Source: Halobellus clavatus
GTDB lineage: Archaea > Halobacteriota > Halobacteria > Halobacteriales > Haloferacaceae
Reading direction: 5' to 3'
DNA: 49,461 bases
Assembly (NCBI RefSeq): GCF_900107195.1
Contig: NZ_FNPB01000019.1
Location: 1-49,461, forward strand
Within the stretch, counting starts at the first letter, position 1; each line of letters starts with the position of its first letter. Positions 41,999-49,380 of this stretch are shown one piece after another. The notes beneath the pieces are model-generated. The model was given only the letters and a program-made list of their open reading frames with translations, was not told the DNA's origin and ran no database searches. A program made the translations under genes and the position numbers.

Positions 41999-43502
41999 AC
42001 GCGTCTTCGCGATCTTCGCCGCGCTTCTGATCGTCTCGGCTGGCGCTGCTGGCCCCGCCTCTGCACAGTCGATCACAGATCTCCAATGTGACGGGCTTGC
42101 TGGCTTCATCAAGAACGCAGTCGCGATGGGTCTCACTGGCACACCGAACTCCGAATGCGTCAACAATAACGACGCTATTGACGAGTTGAAGAACTTGGAT
42201 GGAAATCAAACCAAGGTCGACATATACGATGCTGGTGTGTCGACTGAGGCGTCTGAAGAAACCTTCCTGAAACCGTTCCAAAACTCCCTTCAAGACTCTG
42301 GTAGTGTCGCTTGGATGAAAACGCAGGTTGCCGTTGCTGAGGCGTATGAAAACGGCTCGTCTCAAAACAGCGCGAATGTCTCTGCACGTGAGGCCATCTC
42401 AGGGTTCTATACTGTCAAACAGATCAATCTCATCGAACGCTGGAATGCTTCGATTCAGGAGTATCAGGGCCTCAACCAGACAGCCGCACAAGAGGATGGC
42501 ATCGGAGACGATTACGTCTCCATCAACCTCACGAAGAACGACTTCGGCGGACAAGACAACGCTTATCTCGTTCTTGAAGGGTTCGAGCCTCGGTCTGTCC
42601 AGTTGGCTAATGGGACCCAGAGGGACGTGATGACTATGAAATTCACGTACCAAGAGCGGGATTCTGATGGTTCAACGGACTATGACAAAACAGTCTACAT
42701 CAACCCGACTACCTCCCATACTGGAATTAGTCCTACTCCCACGCCACCTGCCTCCTTCGACGTTAACGGCTTCCACGTGGCTCCACCGAACGACAACTAC
42801 GATGGTCAGGTGTACTTCGAGATCGCACCGTACGTTTCGCTGTGGGACCAGACTGAAACGCTGAACAGCAACCTTCAGGATGAGGCTGCCCTGTTCGTCG
42901 ATTCGACGTATCAGGACTTCGAGAGCGGACAGATCAATGCTTCAGACGTGATCTCCGCGAACACAGCGATGTTCGAGTATGGGACTGAATACAGCGATTC
43001 CGATTCGCTGTATAATGCTGTCGGTGCCCTCTCGATGATGGGCTTCGACACGCCAAATATGTCCTCAAGTGGGACGATGGATGTGTCTTACAACGGAAAC
43101 ACACACACCGGGATCGTCCTCGCTCGAAACGCTCCTAATGGTTCTTGGCAGAATGGAACTACCTACAACACGAGCAACATCACCGGCCCGGTCTTCCTCG
43201 CTACTGTCGACGGTGAGAAGATCGACTTCGATCAGAACGCGACGTTCACTATCGAGTCGATGAGGGCTAAAGATGGCTCTAACGTCGAAACCATCGAAAC
43301 CACCGAGTATGTCTACAAGACTGCTAACACTTCGGAACTGCTCGAAATGCAGCAGCAGTTAACCGATCTCCGTCAGGAGGTCGAGGAGCGCGAAGCCGCC
43401 ATCGGAGGCGGCGGCGGCTTCCTCGGCGGCTCCTCCGACACGATGATCGCCATCGTTGCTCTCGCCGGGGCAGCACTGTTGCTCGGGAGGTCGAACCAGT
43501 AG
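41991..43502 (+). CDS. VP4-like spike protein of pleolipovirus
   Basis: A 503-residue secreted and anchored glycoprotein candidate. It has a Sec signal peptide (MRRRVFAIFAALLIVSAG..., cleavage near ASAQ). A large extracellular domain with many Asn-x-Ser/Thr sites follows (for example NQTA, NLTK, NGTQ, NSNL-like). Then come a heptad-type coiled coil ELLEMQQQLTDLRQEVEERE, a Gly-rich linker and a C-terminal TM anchor (MIAIVALAGAALLLG) with a tiny tail. This is the standard layout of the pleolipoviral spike that binds the cell and fuses membranes. The ATG at 41991 overlaps the previous gene by 8 nt; a GTG at 41982 adds three residues. Confidence 0.8.
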   Translation: MRRRVFAIFAALLIVSAGAAGPASAQSITDLQCDGLAGFIKNAVAMGLTGTPNSECVNNNDAIDELKNLDGNQTKVDIYDAGVSTEASEETFLKPFQNSLQDSGSVAWMKTQVAVAEAYENGSSQNSANVSAREAISGFYTVKQINLIERWNASIQEYQGLNQTAAQEDGIGDDYVSINLTKNDFGGQDNAYLVLEGFEPRSVQLANGTQRDVMTMKFTYQERDSDGSTDYDKTVYINPTTSHTGISPTPTPPASFDVNGFHVAPPNDNYDGQVYFEIAPYVSLWDQTETLNSNLQDEAALFVDSTYQDFESGQINASDVISANTAMFEYGTEYSDSDSLYNAVGALSMMGFDTPNMSSSGTMDVSYNGNTHTGIVLARNAPNGSWQNGTTYNTSNITGPVFLATVDGEKIDFDQNATFTIESMRAKDGSNVETIETTEYVYKTANTSELLEMQQQLTDLRQEVEEREAAIGGGGGFLGGSSDTMIAIVALAGAALLLGRSNQ

Positions 43503-43503
43503 G

Positions 43504-43662
43504 ATGTACTGGATGCTCGCAAAACTCGTACCAGTCCGCTTGATCGCCTCGATCGCCCTGCTCGCCATCGGCCTCCAGTATGCCGGTGTCGATCTCGTGG
43601 CGATGGGCCTCGACCTGCTCGGGATACCAGACTGGTCGTGGTCTGCGCTCAAGTTCTGGTAA
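43504..43662 (+). CDS. 52-residue membrane protein after the spike gene
   Basis: Starts one base after the spike stop: MYWMLAKLVPVRLIASIALL, a hydrophobic helix, then an amphipathic Trp-rich end (GIPDWSWSALKFW). A small membrane protein follows the spike in several pleolipoviruses. The function is unknown. Confidence 0.6.
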   Translation: MYWMLAKLVPVRLIASIALLAIGLQYAGVDLVAMGLDLLGIPDWSWSALKFW

Positions 43663-43695
43663 CGAACCGACCTACCTCTCCCCACCCTTTCGACG

Positions 43696-44256
43696 ATGTT
43701 AAGAAAACTACTCATAACGCTGATCGTAGTTGCTTCGCTCGCTGGCGCTGTGGCTCCCGCAGCGGCTCAGTCGAACCAAACTGCAACCCCGACCGCGACG
43801 CCCGCCTCGTCGACGAACTCGACCGCGATTCTGGCCGTTGACCCGGCCACGAATCTCGTCGACAAGTCCTACAACCGAAACACCGGCACGCTCACGCTCA
43901 CGTTCGAGTCCGACCGGTATGCTCCGGTGAATCTCCTCGTCGTCGAGGAGACCGATTCCCAATCCGGCTCCGCGAACTTCCGCTCTGTCTACCTGCAACC
44001 GAATCAGAAAACTCAGGTTCAGATTCGGGCTCCGCCGAACTCTCGCGTCTGGATCTCGACGGATCTCGCCCGCGAGAACGGTCGGATCTCCTTCGTTAAG
44101 ACTACCGAAAGCGGCGGCCTCCTCACCGGCCCTTGGTCCGGCGCTGACGTTCGGGATGCAGCTCTCGCGTCTGCCTCCGGAGTCGCACTGATGGTTCTGT
44201 ACCGGCTCGTCGTTGAACGCTCTGCGATCAACAAGGACGGGGAGCGTGTCGCCTGA
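43696..44256 (+). CDS. Secreted/anchored provirus protein (pleolipovirus ORF6-like)
   Basis: A 186-residue protein with a signal peptide (MLRKLLITLIVVASLAGA, cleavage near AAAQS). A Thr/Pro/Ser-rich linker follows, then a beta-sandwich-like domain (NRNTGTLTLTFESDRYAPVN ... QKTQVQIRAPPNSRVWISTD). Near the C terminus is one TM segment (ALASASGVALMVLYRLVV) before a short basic tail. Position and layout match the conserved membrane-associated ORF after the spike in pleolipoviruses. The stop overlaps the next ATG as TGATG. Confidence 0.7.
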   Translation: MLRKLLITLIVVASLAGAVAPAAAQSNQTATPTATPASSTNSTAILAVDPATNLVDKSYNRNTGTLTLTFESDRYAPVNLLVVEETDSQSGSANFRSVYLQPNQKTQVQIRAPPNSRVWISTDLARENGRISFVKTTESGGLLTGPWSGADVRDAALASASGVALMVLYRLVVERSAINKDGERVA

Positions 44257-45089
44257 TGCCTGACGAAGCCGACACCTCCAACGAACCCGAAGAAGCGTCT
44301 GCCGAGGAGACTCGTGTGGGCCACCAGGATCAACCAGATGATCCTCGCTGGTTCCGCGCGCTCGTCTGGCTCGTCGTCCGTGGGAAGTACCTCCTCGGCA
44401 GCGTGGCTCTCGTCGCTGTCGCGCTGCTGCTCGTCACCGGTACCGAGATTCCCCGCACGGCGAAGATCGGCGGACTCGCGTTCGTCCTCTCGATGCTGAC
44501 GGTCGGTCGCTGGACTGCTGGCCGCGCTGCTGATCTGTTCGACGGCCCCGGTTGGGTCTGGCTCGTCGATGTCGATCTCCTCGACCTCGACGGTGCCGGG
44601 ATCTACCGCTGGCCCCGTCCACGCTGGAAGGAGGTCGAAGTCGTCGACGGACAGCTCTACTGGTCGTCTCCGAACCTCGCGTTCGGGAAGAACGTCGATC
44701 TCGACGGCCAGACTGTCGACGGTGTCTGGCCCGGGACCCTCGACGATCGCGAACTAATGATCGCGCTCTCGAAGGTCCACGAACTTCGTAACGTCCTCGA
44801 AGAAGACGCCCAGCGCGGCTTCGCCATCGAGACGCAGGTCTTCTCGATCGTTCGATCTGCCACGAGGCAGGCTGTCCTCTCTGTAGTCCAAACATTCGAG
44901 AAGTCGACACTTCCGGATCGAGGCAACTCGATCAACGAGGCCATCGATGACGCAATTGCACAGTTCGATCTCGATCGACACATCCAGAATCGCGACGAGA
45001 ACCCGCTCGATGATCTCGACGGCCCCGATCTCGATGCCGCTGCTGACGCAGCTGCCACGAACCAAACGGAGGCTTCCACTGATGAGTAA
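44256..45089 (+). CDS. Membrane-anchored provirus protein (pleolipovirus ORF7-like)
   Basis: A 277-residue protein. It has an acidic N-terminal tail (about 30 residues), two TM segments ([20 protein letters not shown] and [17 protein letters not shown]), and then a cytosolic domain with [20 protein letters not shown] and helical regions ending in an acidic Ala-rich tail. It is coupled at both ends (TGATG before, 8-nt overlap after). This is the usual gene just before the NTPase in pleolipoviruses, and it may link the membrane to the NTPase. Confidence 0.7.
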   Translation: MPDEADTSNEPEEASAEETRVGHQDQPDDPRWFRALVWLVVRGKYLLGSVALVAVALLLVTGTEIPRTAKIGGLAFVLSMLTVGRWTAGRAADLFDGPGWVWLVDVDLLDLDGAGIYRWPRPRWKEVEVVDGQLYWSSPNLAFGKNVDLDGQTVDGVWPGTLDDRELMIALSKVHELRNVLEEDAQRGFAIETQVFSIVRSATRQAVLSVVQTFEKSTLPDRGNSINEAIDDAIAQFDLDRHIQNRDENPLDDLDGPDLDAAADAAATNQTEASTDE

Positions 45090-46053
45090 CGTCAACGAAC
45101 AACTCCTCACTGCGGCGAAGCTCTACGAACAGGCCCGCGGCCGGATGGACAACGAAGCGGAACTTCTCTCTCACGCTGGCCTCCCGCTCGAACAAGAGGA
45201 TCACGACGTGCTCTCATTCCTTAACGATGAACCGATCAGCGACGAACTCGGTGCCTTCGAAGAGACCCGTCTCGGACAAATCGTCGATTCACACCTCCGA
45301 TCGGAGAGCGCCACCAGAGCAGTCAAACAGGGAGACGGTGAGGCAATGTCGTACCTCGTCGGGATCACCGAACAGGATCTCGATGCGAGCGCGCTCACGC
45401 TCCCGGTTCGTATCCTCGACGAGCTCGATCGCGACGGCGCACTGACGACCGTCCTCGCAGCGGGAGATCCGAATACCGGGAAGACAAACAGCACGTGGCT
45501 CCTAGTCGAACTCGGTCGGACCCTCTGGGATGACCTCCTAATCCTGAGTAACGCCCGTGCGAGCATCGTCGACGAACGGGTGACGACCTGCCACGATCTC
45601 GCTGCTTCCCTACTCGAACACCGCGACCGGCCGAAAGCGGTCGTGATCGACGAGGGTTCGACGCACTTCGACGCCCGGACGAACTCCCACGATGTCGCGA
45701 CCCAGTGGTCTCCGCTCCTCAAGCGGATGAGCAAGCTCGGTGTCGAGCTGGTGATCGTGATCGGTCACACTGGAAAAGACGTTGATCCGGAGATGAAACG
45801 CCTCACCTCGCTGGCCTTCTACAAGACCGAACCGAAGACCATTGAGTTCTATCGACGCTGGCCTGCCGACTCGGACCGACCAACTGAACAACTGTTCGGT
45901 GGTTCGGTCGAATCCCTCGAGGCGACCTCGGTCGAATATGATCCTGATGAACCCGCTCCCTGGAGTTGGAATCTCCGCTCGAATCTGTTCGACCTCGACC
46001 TCTCCTGGTCGGAGCTTCTAACAGAACTCCACGATCGCGGCCCCGACGACTGA
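45082..46053 (+). CDS. VP8-like P-loop NTPase of pleolipovirus
   Basis: A 323-residue putative AAA-type NTPase. Walker A is GDPNTGKT at residues 128-135, Walker B KAVVIDEG is at 185-192 (D190, E191), and [15 protein letters not shown] follows, where an Asn/Thr sensor might lie. The N-terminal about 110 residues are helical and acidic. The VP8 class of pleolipoviruses is a conserved NTPase of unknown exact role, perhaps genome packaging or transfer. The start at 45082 overlaps the previous gene by 8 nt. It is the last gene of the structural operon; GC-rich structured non-coding DNA follows. Confidence 0.78.
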   Translation: MSNVNEQLLTAAKLYEQARGRMDNEAELLSHAGLPLEQEDHDVLSFLNDEPISDELGAFEETRLGQIVDSHLRSESATRAVKQGDGEAMSYLVGITEQDLDASALTLPVRILDELDRDGALTTVLAAGDPNTGKTNSTWLLVELGRTLWDDLLILSNARASIVDERVTTCHDLAASLLEHRDRPKAVVIDEGSTHFDARTNSHDVATQWSPLLKRMSKLGVELVIVIGHTGKDVDPEMKRLTSLAFYKTEPKTIEFYRRWPADSDRPTEQLFGGSVESLEATSVEYDPDEPAPWSWNLRSNLFDLDLSWSELLTELHDRGPDD

Positions 46054-46059
46054 GTTACG

Positions 46060-46208
46060 GAGACCGGTGCCGGGGCGGTCCTACGTGACTGCGGTAGCGG
46101 TCTCCTGTGACCGGAGCGAGACGCAACGGACCCAGCGGTAGCCCGGAACGGCGCTCGCGCCGCAGGCCCGGAACGTGGCCGTACCGTCGAGTGGAGGGAT
46201 TCAATCCC
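46060..46208 (+). other. GC-rich structured non-coding region after the NTPase gene
   Basis: Within the 209-nt gap 46054-46262 several stems are visible: GAGACCG (46060-46066) with CGGTCTC (46098-46104); CGGCG-CTCG-CGCCG (46149-46162) flanked by direct repeats CCCGGAACG (46142-46150 and 46167-46175); and GGGAT-TCA-ATCCC (46196-46208). GC content then drops sharply at about 46209 into AT-rich cargo. It could be a replication origin for the HUH Rep, a terminator or a structured RNA. No ORF fits. Confidence 0.5.
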
Positions 46209-46262
46209 AATTGTTCAGTATATTATAGGCGGCTACCACTCAGCTCGGAGAACTAATTGGGG

Positions 46263-46880
46263 TTATTCACCAAATTTGGCTTTTGCTGTGTATAGAATAT
46301 TCTCAAGATAATCAATATACATTTGACACATCTCGGCTGCATTGGCGTCTGTTATATCCTCTCCCAAATGTTCCTGTGGTGGGTCAGGAAGAACTGGTGA
46401 TGATTCCACCAATTCGGATGGAGGATCAATATAATGGATTGTCGTCTCTCCGCTGGGTAGTTCAACCTCCCATCCAAGACCACCATGTTGACTATCTCCT
46501 ATTACGAAACCTTGCGCATTCTCTGGTTTCTCATTATCGGATAACATGTCGGTTGAAAAATAATTGATCTTCAACTCCCAACCAAAATCAACCCCTTCCT
46601 GTTTGAGAGCTTGATTTCTCAGGTCCCAAAAGTACTGCATTAGAGGATCATTACCCATCTCTTCCGCAAATTTAGACCACCACTTGTCAAACTCATTTTC
46701 ACGCGAACTTAGGCGACTCAATATCCTGGTAGTAGCACGGCCATAAGTAGCCACGTTCTTTACGCCTGCAGAATTCTTATGAGGTGGTCCATCTCGAACA
46801 TCTTCTAAGCCCATCTTTGCCGAATGGAGTGCTTCTTCTGCGCGTCCAAGAATATCACTGGTCGATAGCTCGTCTGACAT
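46263..46880 (-). CDS. Putative HEPN-like cargo protein
   Basis: A 205-residue AT-rich orphan gene on the opposite strand to the viral core. Residues about 10-95 are helical and contain YGRATTRILSRLSS, EFDKWWSKFAEEMGNDPLM and YFWDLRNQALKQEG. This resembles a widespread family of HEPN-like proteins in which the catalytic R-N pair (R88-N89 here) is kept but the final His is not obvious. The C-terminal half has beta strands (GWEVELPSGETTIHYIDPP) and a last helix. It could be a defence or RNA-binding protein; the function is uncertain. The start at 46880 is chosen over 46907. Confidence 0.55.
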   Translation of the reverse strand: MSDELSTSDILGRAEEALHSAKMGLEDVRDGPPHKNSAGVKNVATYGRATTRILSRLSSRENEFDKWWSKFAEEMGNDPLMQYFWDLRNQALKQEGVDFGWELKINYFSTDMLSDNEKPENAQGFVIGDSQHGGLGWEVELPSGETTIHYIDPPSELVESSPVLPDPPQEHLGEDITDANAAEMCQMYIDYLENILYTAKAKFGE

Positions 46881-47143
46881 TGCCTCATAATGACGTTTTG
46901 TTAACAAAAAATTGTCCCAGGCTAATTCAAAAGCATACGATGACAGTTACGTATATCTACCGAATAGCTGTTTCACGGCCTGAATCTGCTGATAACCTCA
47001 ATAATGTCTACCCACAGTTCCACCTACCATATCAATCTCTTAGGTGGGTGGTCGCTAGTGGATTGCGCGGCCCCTCCTTGTGGGGGGTCGCGCAGGTGTA
47101 TTCCGTCCGAACACTCATTATCCACTGTCTGTAATACGTATGT

Positions 47144-47416
47144 ATGTCGAATACGGATACAGCTGACGGTGGCCCCGAAAAGACCAACATCAATATCCGA
47201 GTGACGGAGATGTTCCTCGAAGATATTGATGCTACGTGGCAAGAAGAGGGATACAACAGCCGAAGCGAATTCATCCGCCACGCACTCCGTGATGCTGTTC
47301 GCCATCCTGGACTCACCCGGGAGAGTTGGAAGGAGATCGCATCTGTGGAACATGCTCGCCGGACGGGTGATGACGAGTCGTTCTCTCGTGAGGAAATCTT
47401 AGGCGACGATGAGTGA
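47144..47416 (+). CDS. Ribbon-helix-helix antitoxin (CopG/ParD type)
   Basis: A 90-residue protein. A ribbon-helix-helix DNA-binding domain lies at about residues 13-50 (TNINIRVTEMFLEDIDATWQ, NSRSEFIRHALRDAV). A flexible acidic C-terminal segment (DDESFSREEILGDDE) would wrap the toxin. The stop overlaps the RelE-like ORF by 8 nt, the typical type II toxin-antitoxin arrangement. It would repress its own promoter. The gene lies in AT-rich cargo DNA. Confidence 0.8.
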   Translation: MSNTDTADGGPEKTNINIRVTEMFLEDIDATWQEEGYNSRSEFIRHALRDAVRHPGLTRESWKEIASVEHARRTGDDESFSREEILGDDE

Positions 47417-47693
47417 GGACGAGTGGAGTTGGGAGTTCAAGAAACCCGCAAAGCGGACCTACGACGACCTCGACGAACACGCTCAGAACCGGATCACCGA
47501 CAAACTCGACGAGATAGTAAACGACCAGTGGCGCGACCCGGATGAGTATATGACACCACTCACCGGTGCGCCGCATTCGAGGATCCGGATTGGACAGTTT
47601 CGCCTTGGCTGTGAGTGCGATTACGAGAAGAATATATTGGTTATATTCACGATAGAGCGTCGTAGGGGAGCATACAAAGCGGATGACGACTGA
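47409..47693 (+). CDS. RelE/ParE-family toxin
   Basis: A 94-residue basic-patched small protein. The pattern DEWSWEFKKPAKRTYDDLDEHAQNRI (N-terminal helices) and HSRIRIGQFRLGCECDYE ... LVIFTIERRRGAY matches the RelE fold, with C-terminal Arg/Tyr residues at the usual RNase or binding positions. RelE toxins cleave mRNA on the ribosome, whereas ParE toxins poison gyrase; the sequence alone favours RelE. It is translated with the antitoxin (8-nt overlap) and stabilises the provirus by addiction. Confidence 0.78.
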   Translation: MSEDEWSWEFKKPAKRTYDDLDEHAQNRITDKLDEIVNDQWRDPDEYMTPLTGAPHSRIRIGQFRLGCECDYEKNILVIFTIERRRGAYKADDD

Positions 47694-47706
47694 TTCTAAA
47701 TAGACT

Positions 47707-47994
47707 TCAGTTCTTCACTGGCCACCGTGGAAGAGTTCCGGCGTCCAGATCACCGCGGAGATATGCCAATCCCCACGACGTGATCTCGTACATATCATCG
47801 TAGACTGGAGCAATCAACTCTCGGTCTACCAACTGCTCACAGCGTTGCTGTATATACTGCTCGTCGATCTCGATCTGTTCCAGGTGTGTCTCCTTCGCGA
47901 TCGTCTTCGGAGTCGCCCAAGAGGTCTCTGATAGATGTTCGAGAATACGCTCGTCCGTCGGGTACATCCAGCGACCCTGACGACGTACAGTCAT
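47707..47994 (-). CDS. Winged-helix protein (PhiH1-repressor-like)
   Basis: A 95-residue protein starting MTVRRQGRWMYPTDERILEH, with a winged helix (ILEHLSETSWATPKTIAKET ... YIQQRCEQLVDRELIAPVY ... YEITSWGLAYLRGDL). It fits the haloarchaeal phage repressor-like group near PhiH1 repressor. The ATG overlaps the previous gene stop as ATGA. It probably regulates provirus genes with its paralogue. Confidence 0.7.
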   Translation of the reverse strand: MTVRRQGRWMYPTDERILEHLSETSWATPKTIAKETHLEQIEIDEQYIQQRCEQLVDRELIAPVYDDMYEITSWGLAYLRGDLDAGTLPRWPVKN

Positions 47995-48311
47995 TGTCCA
48001 GCCTGATCACTCCCTTGTTCGGCACTTGCCCCAGATGACTCTACACTAACATCATTAGTTTCAGATGCATCATATTCTCCTTCGAGATATGCTCTTCCTT
48101 CCTCGGTAATTCGGTAGACTGCGTTCGACACTTCCTGAAGAAGACCGTTACTGGCGAGCTTCTGACAGCGTTCTCCCACATATTGTGGGCTATATGGAAT
48201 CCTGCTATCATCGGCAATTTCCGATGGTCGCATAAATCCATCCTCGTCCTCTTGAAGAAGTTCGAGGATGCGTTCATCGAGGAGAACCATCCATTTTCCC
48301 GATTTTCGCAT
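47991..48311 (-). CDS. Winged-helix protein (PhiH1-repressor-like), paralogue
   Basis: A 106-residue protein with the same layout as its neighbour: RKSGKWMVLLDERILELLQ, a wing region (PSEIADDSRIPYSPQYVGER ... LASNGLLQEVSNAVYRITEEG) and a flexible acidic C terminus. It is divergent from the integrase gene, separated by a 295-nt structured region, a usual location for a lysogeny or excision regulator. Co-transcribed with 47707-47994 (4-nt overlap). Confidence 0.72.
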   Translation of the reverse strand: MRKSGKWMVLLDERILELLQEDEDGFMRPSEIADDSRIPYSPQYVGERCQKLASNGLLQEVSNAVYRITEEGRAYLEGEYDASETNDVSVESSGASAEQGSDQAGQ

Positions 48312-48404
48312 ACAAGCGATAGCTTCTAGGCCACATTATAACCCAAGTATTGAGCTTATCTCGTTTACCCGAAGATATAACTTAGAAGGGAAGAGATAGA
48401 TTCA

Positions 48405-48606
48405 ACGCAGAGCCACCGAGTGGTATACTGACGACTCTGGTCGGTTACTGAGGAACGGGACCGTGGTGGCACACGGCCCCAGAAGGTGGCTCCGTTCCCA
48501 GTGATGAGTGAAGCCATCCACGCGGGCAATGCCCGCACGAAGGACGAACCGGCGCATTTTGAAAACAGCATCGGCTCTCTTGCCAGTTCGACTGAGGTGG
48601 TCACTG
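48405..48606 (+). other. Structured leader region before the integrase
   Basis: A GC-rich block inside the 295-nt gap. AGCCACC (48411-48417) can pair with GGTGGCT (48485-48491), and GGAACGG (48452-48458) with CCGTTCC (48492-48498); these two pairings cross, so together they would form a pseudoknot. A perfect hairpin GCGGGC-AAT-GCCCGC follows (48522-48536). GAGGTGG (48594-48600) is a good SD for the GTG at 48607. The block may be an RNA regulator of the integrase, an integrase-binding region or a relic of an IS200/605-type end. Unresolved. Confidence 0.45.
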
Positions 48607-49380
48607 GTGAGTAACGAACTCCGTAACGTTGCCCCTGACGTTGCCAAGGATATTTATCTGCAACAGCGATGGGACGACCTCAGCGAGGCGACTATCAAGA
48701 CCCACGGCTACCGGATTGAGGCGTTCGTCGACTGGCTCGAAGACCAAGGGATTTCGAGTATGGCTGAAGTCGACGGCCTCACCGTTCACAATTATCGGGT
48801 CCATCGCCGTGAGGAAGATGGTCTCAAGAAGGTATCTCTCCAAGGCCAGATCTCTACTGTCCGTCAGTTTCTTCGAGTGCTCGCATCGGTCAACGCAGCT
48901 GATGCTGACGTAGCTGAGAAGGTCCTCCTTCCCACTGTTCGGAAAGGTGAGGACGTTAACGAAGAACGTCTCGGAACTGGGCGAGCACAGAAGGCTCTCG
49001 AATATCTCGAACAGTATCAGTATGCATCTCGTGCACACGTCGAACTCCTACTGATCTGGCGTCTCTCGGCACGTCGTGGAGGTGTTCGCTCCCTCGATCT
49101 CGGGAGTTTCGTCGATAGTGGTGATACCCCTGTACTGGAGTTCCGACACCGTCCGGAGACCGGAACTCCGCTGAAGAATGGAAAATGGTCCGAACGGGAC
49201 TGTGCCATCAAGAACGAATCTCTCGTCCAGACACTTCGTGATTATATCGACGGTCCTCGCGAAGATGTTCTCGATGATCACGACCGAGCGCCGCTGCTGA
49301 CGACGAAGTATGGTCGGGTGTCGCTGGGTACGATCAAGCAGGATATGTACCGGGTCACGCGGCCCTGCATTCGTCTTTAG
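48607..49380 (+). pseudogene. int: Tyrosine site-specific integrase, C-terminally truncated
   Basis: 257 codons remain. The N-terminal SAM-like domain (DDLSEATIKTHGYRIEAFVDW, residues about 15-95) and the start of the catalytic domain are present, with the first catalytic Arg in LSARRGGVRSLDLG and a hairpin VLEFRHRPETGTPLKNGKW. The reading frame ends RVTRPCIRL. The expected zinc-binding/His-x-x-Arg region and nucleophilic Tyr are absent, because homology stops at about 49373, where an IS-like end begins. The enzyme would be inactive, trapping the provirus. The GTG at 48607 with SD GAGGTGG is preferred over an upstream frame. Confidence 0.8.

Larger units (their letters stand above)
36847..49372 (+). 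mobile_element. Pleolipovirus-like provirus with cargo, right end disrupted
   Basis: From the 3' half of tRNA-Ile to the broken integrase the sequence is less GC-rich and shows the pleolipovirus gene order: Rep, small soluble protein, VP3-like membrane protein, VP4-like spike, two or three membrane/secreted proteins, VP8-like NTPase. Overlapping starts run through the structural block. AT-rich cargo sits at 39628-40404 and 46263-48311. The integrase is at the far end, as in integrated haloarchaeal viruses. The left boundary is inferred from the tRNA. I found no repeat of the tRNA 3' end within the window, so attR should lie beyond the IS-like sequence at 49373. Confidence 0.82.

Noticed and set aside
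46190-46210. T-arm-like GGGATTCAATCCC as attR
   Set aside because: Only a few loop bases match the tRNA-Ile T arm; there is no acceptor-stem match, and the integrase lies further right.
48498-48510. C box (GTGATGA) of a C/D guide RNA
   Set aside because: No D box at proper distance and no second C'/D' pair.
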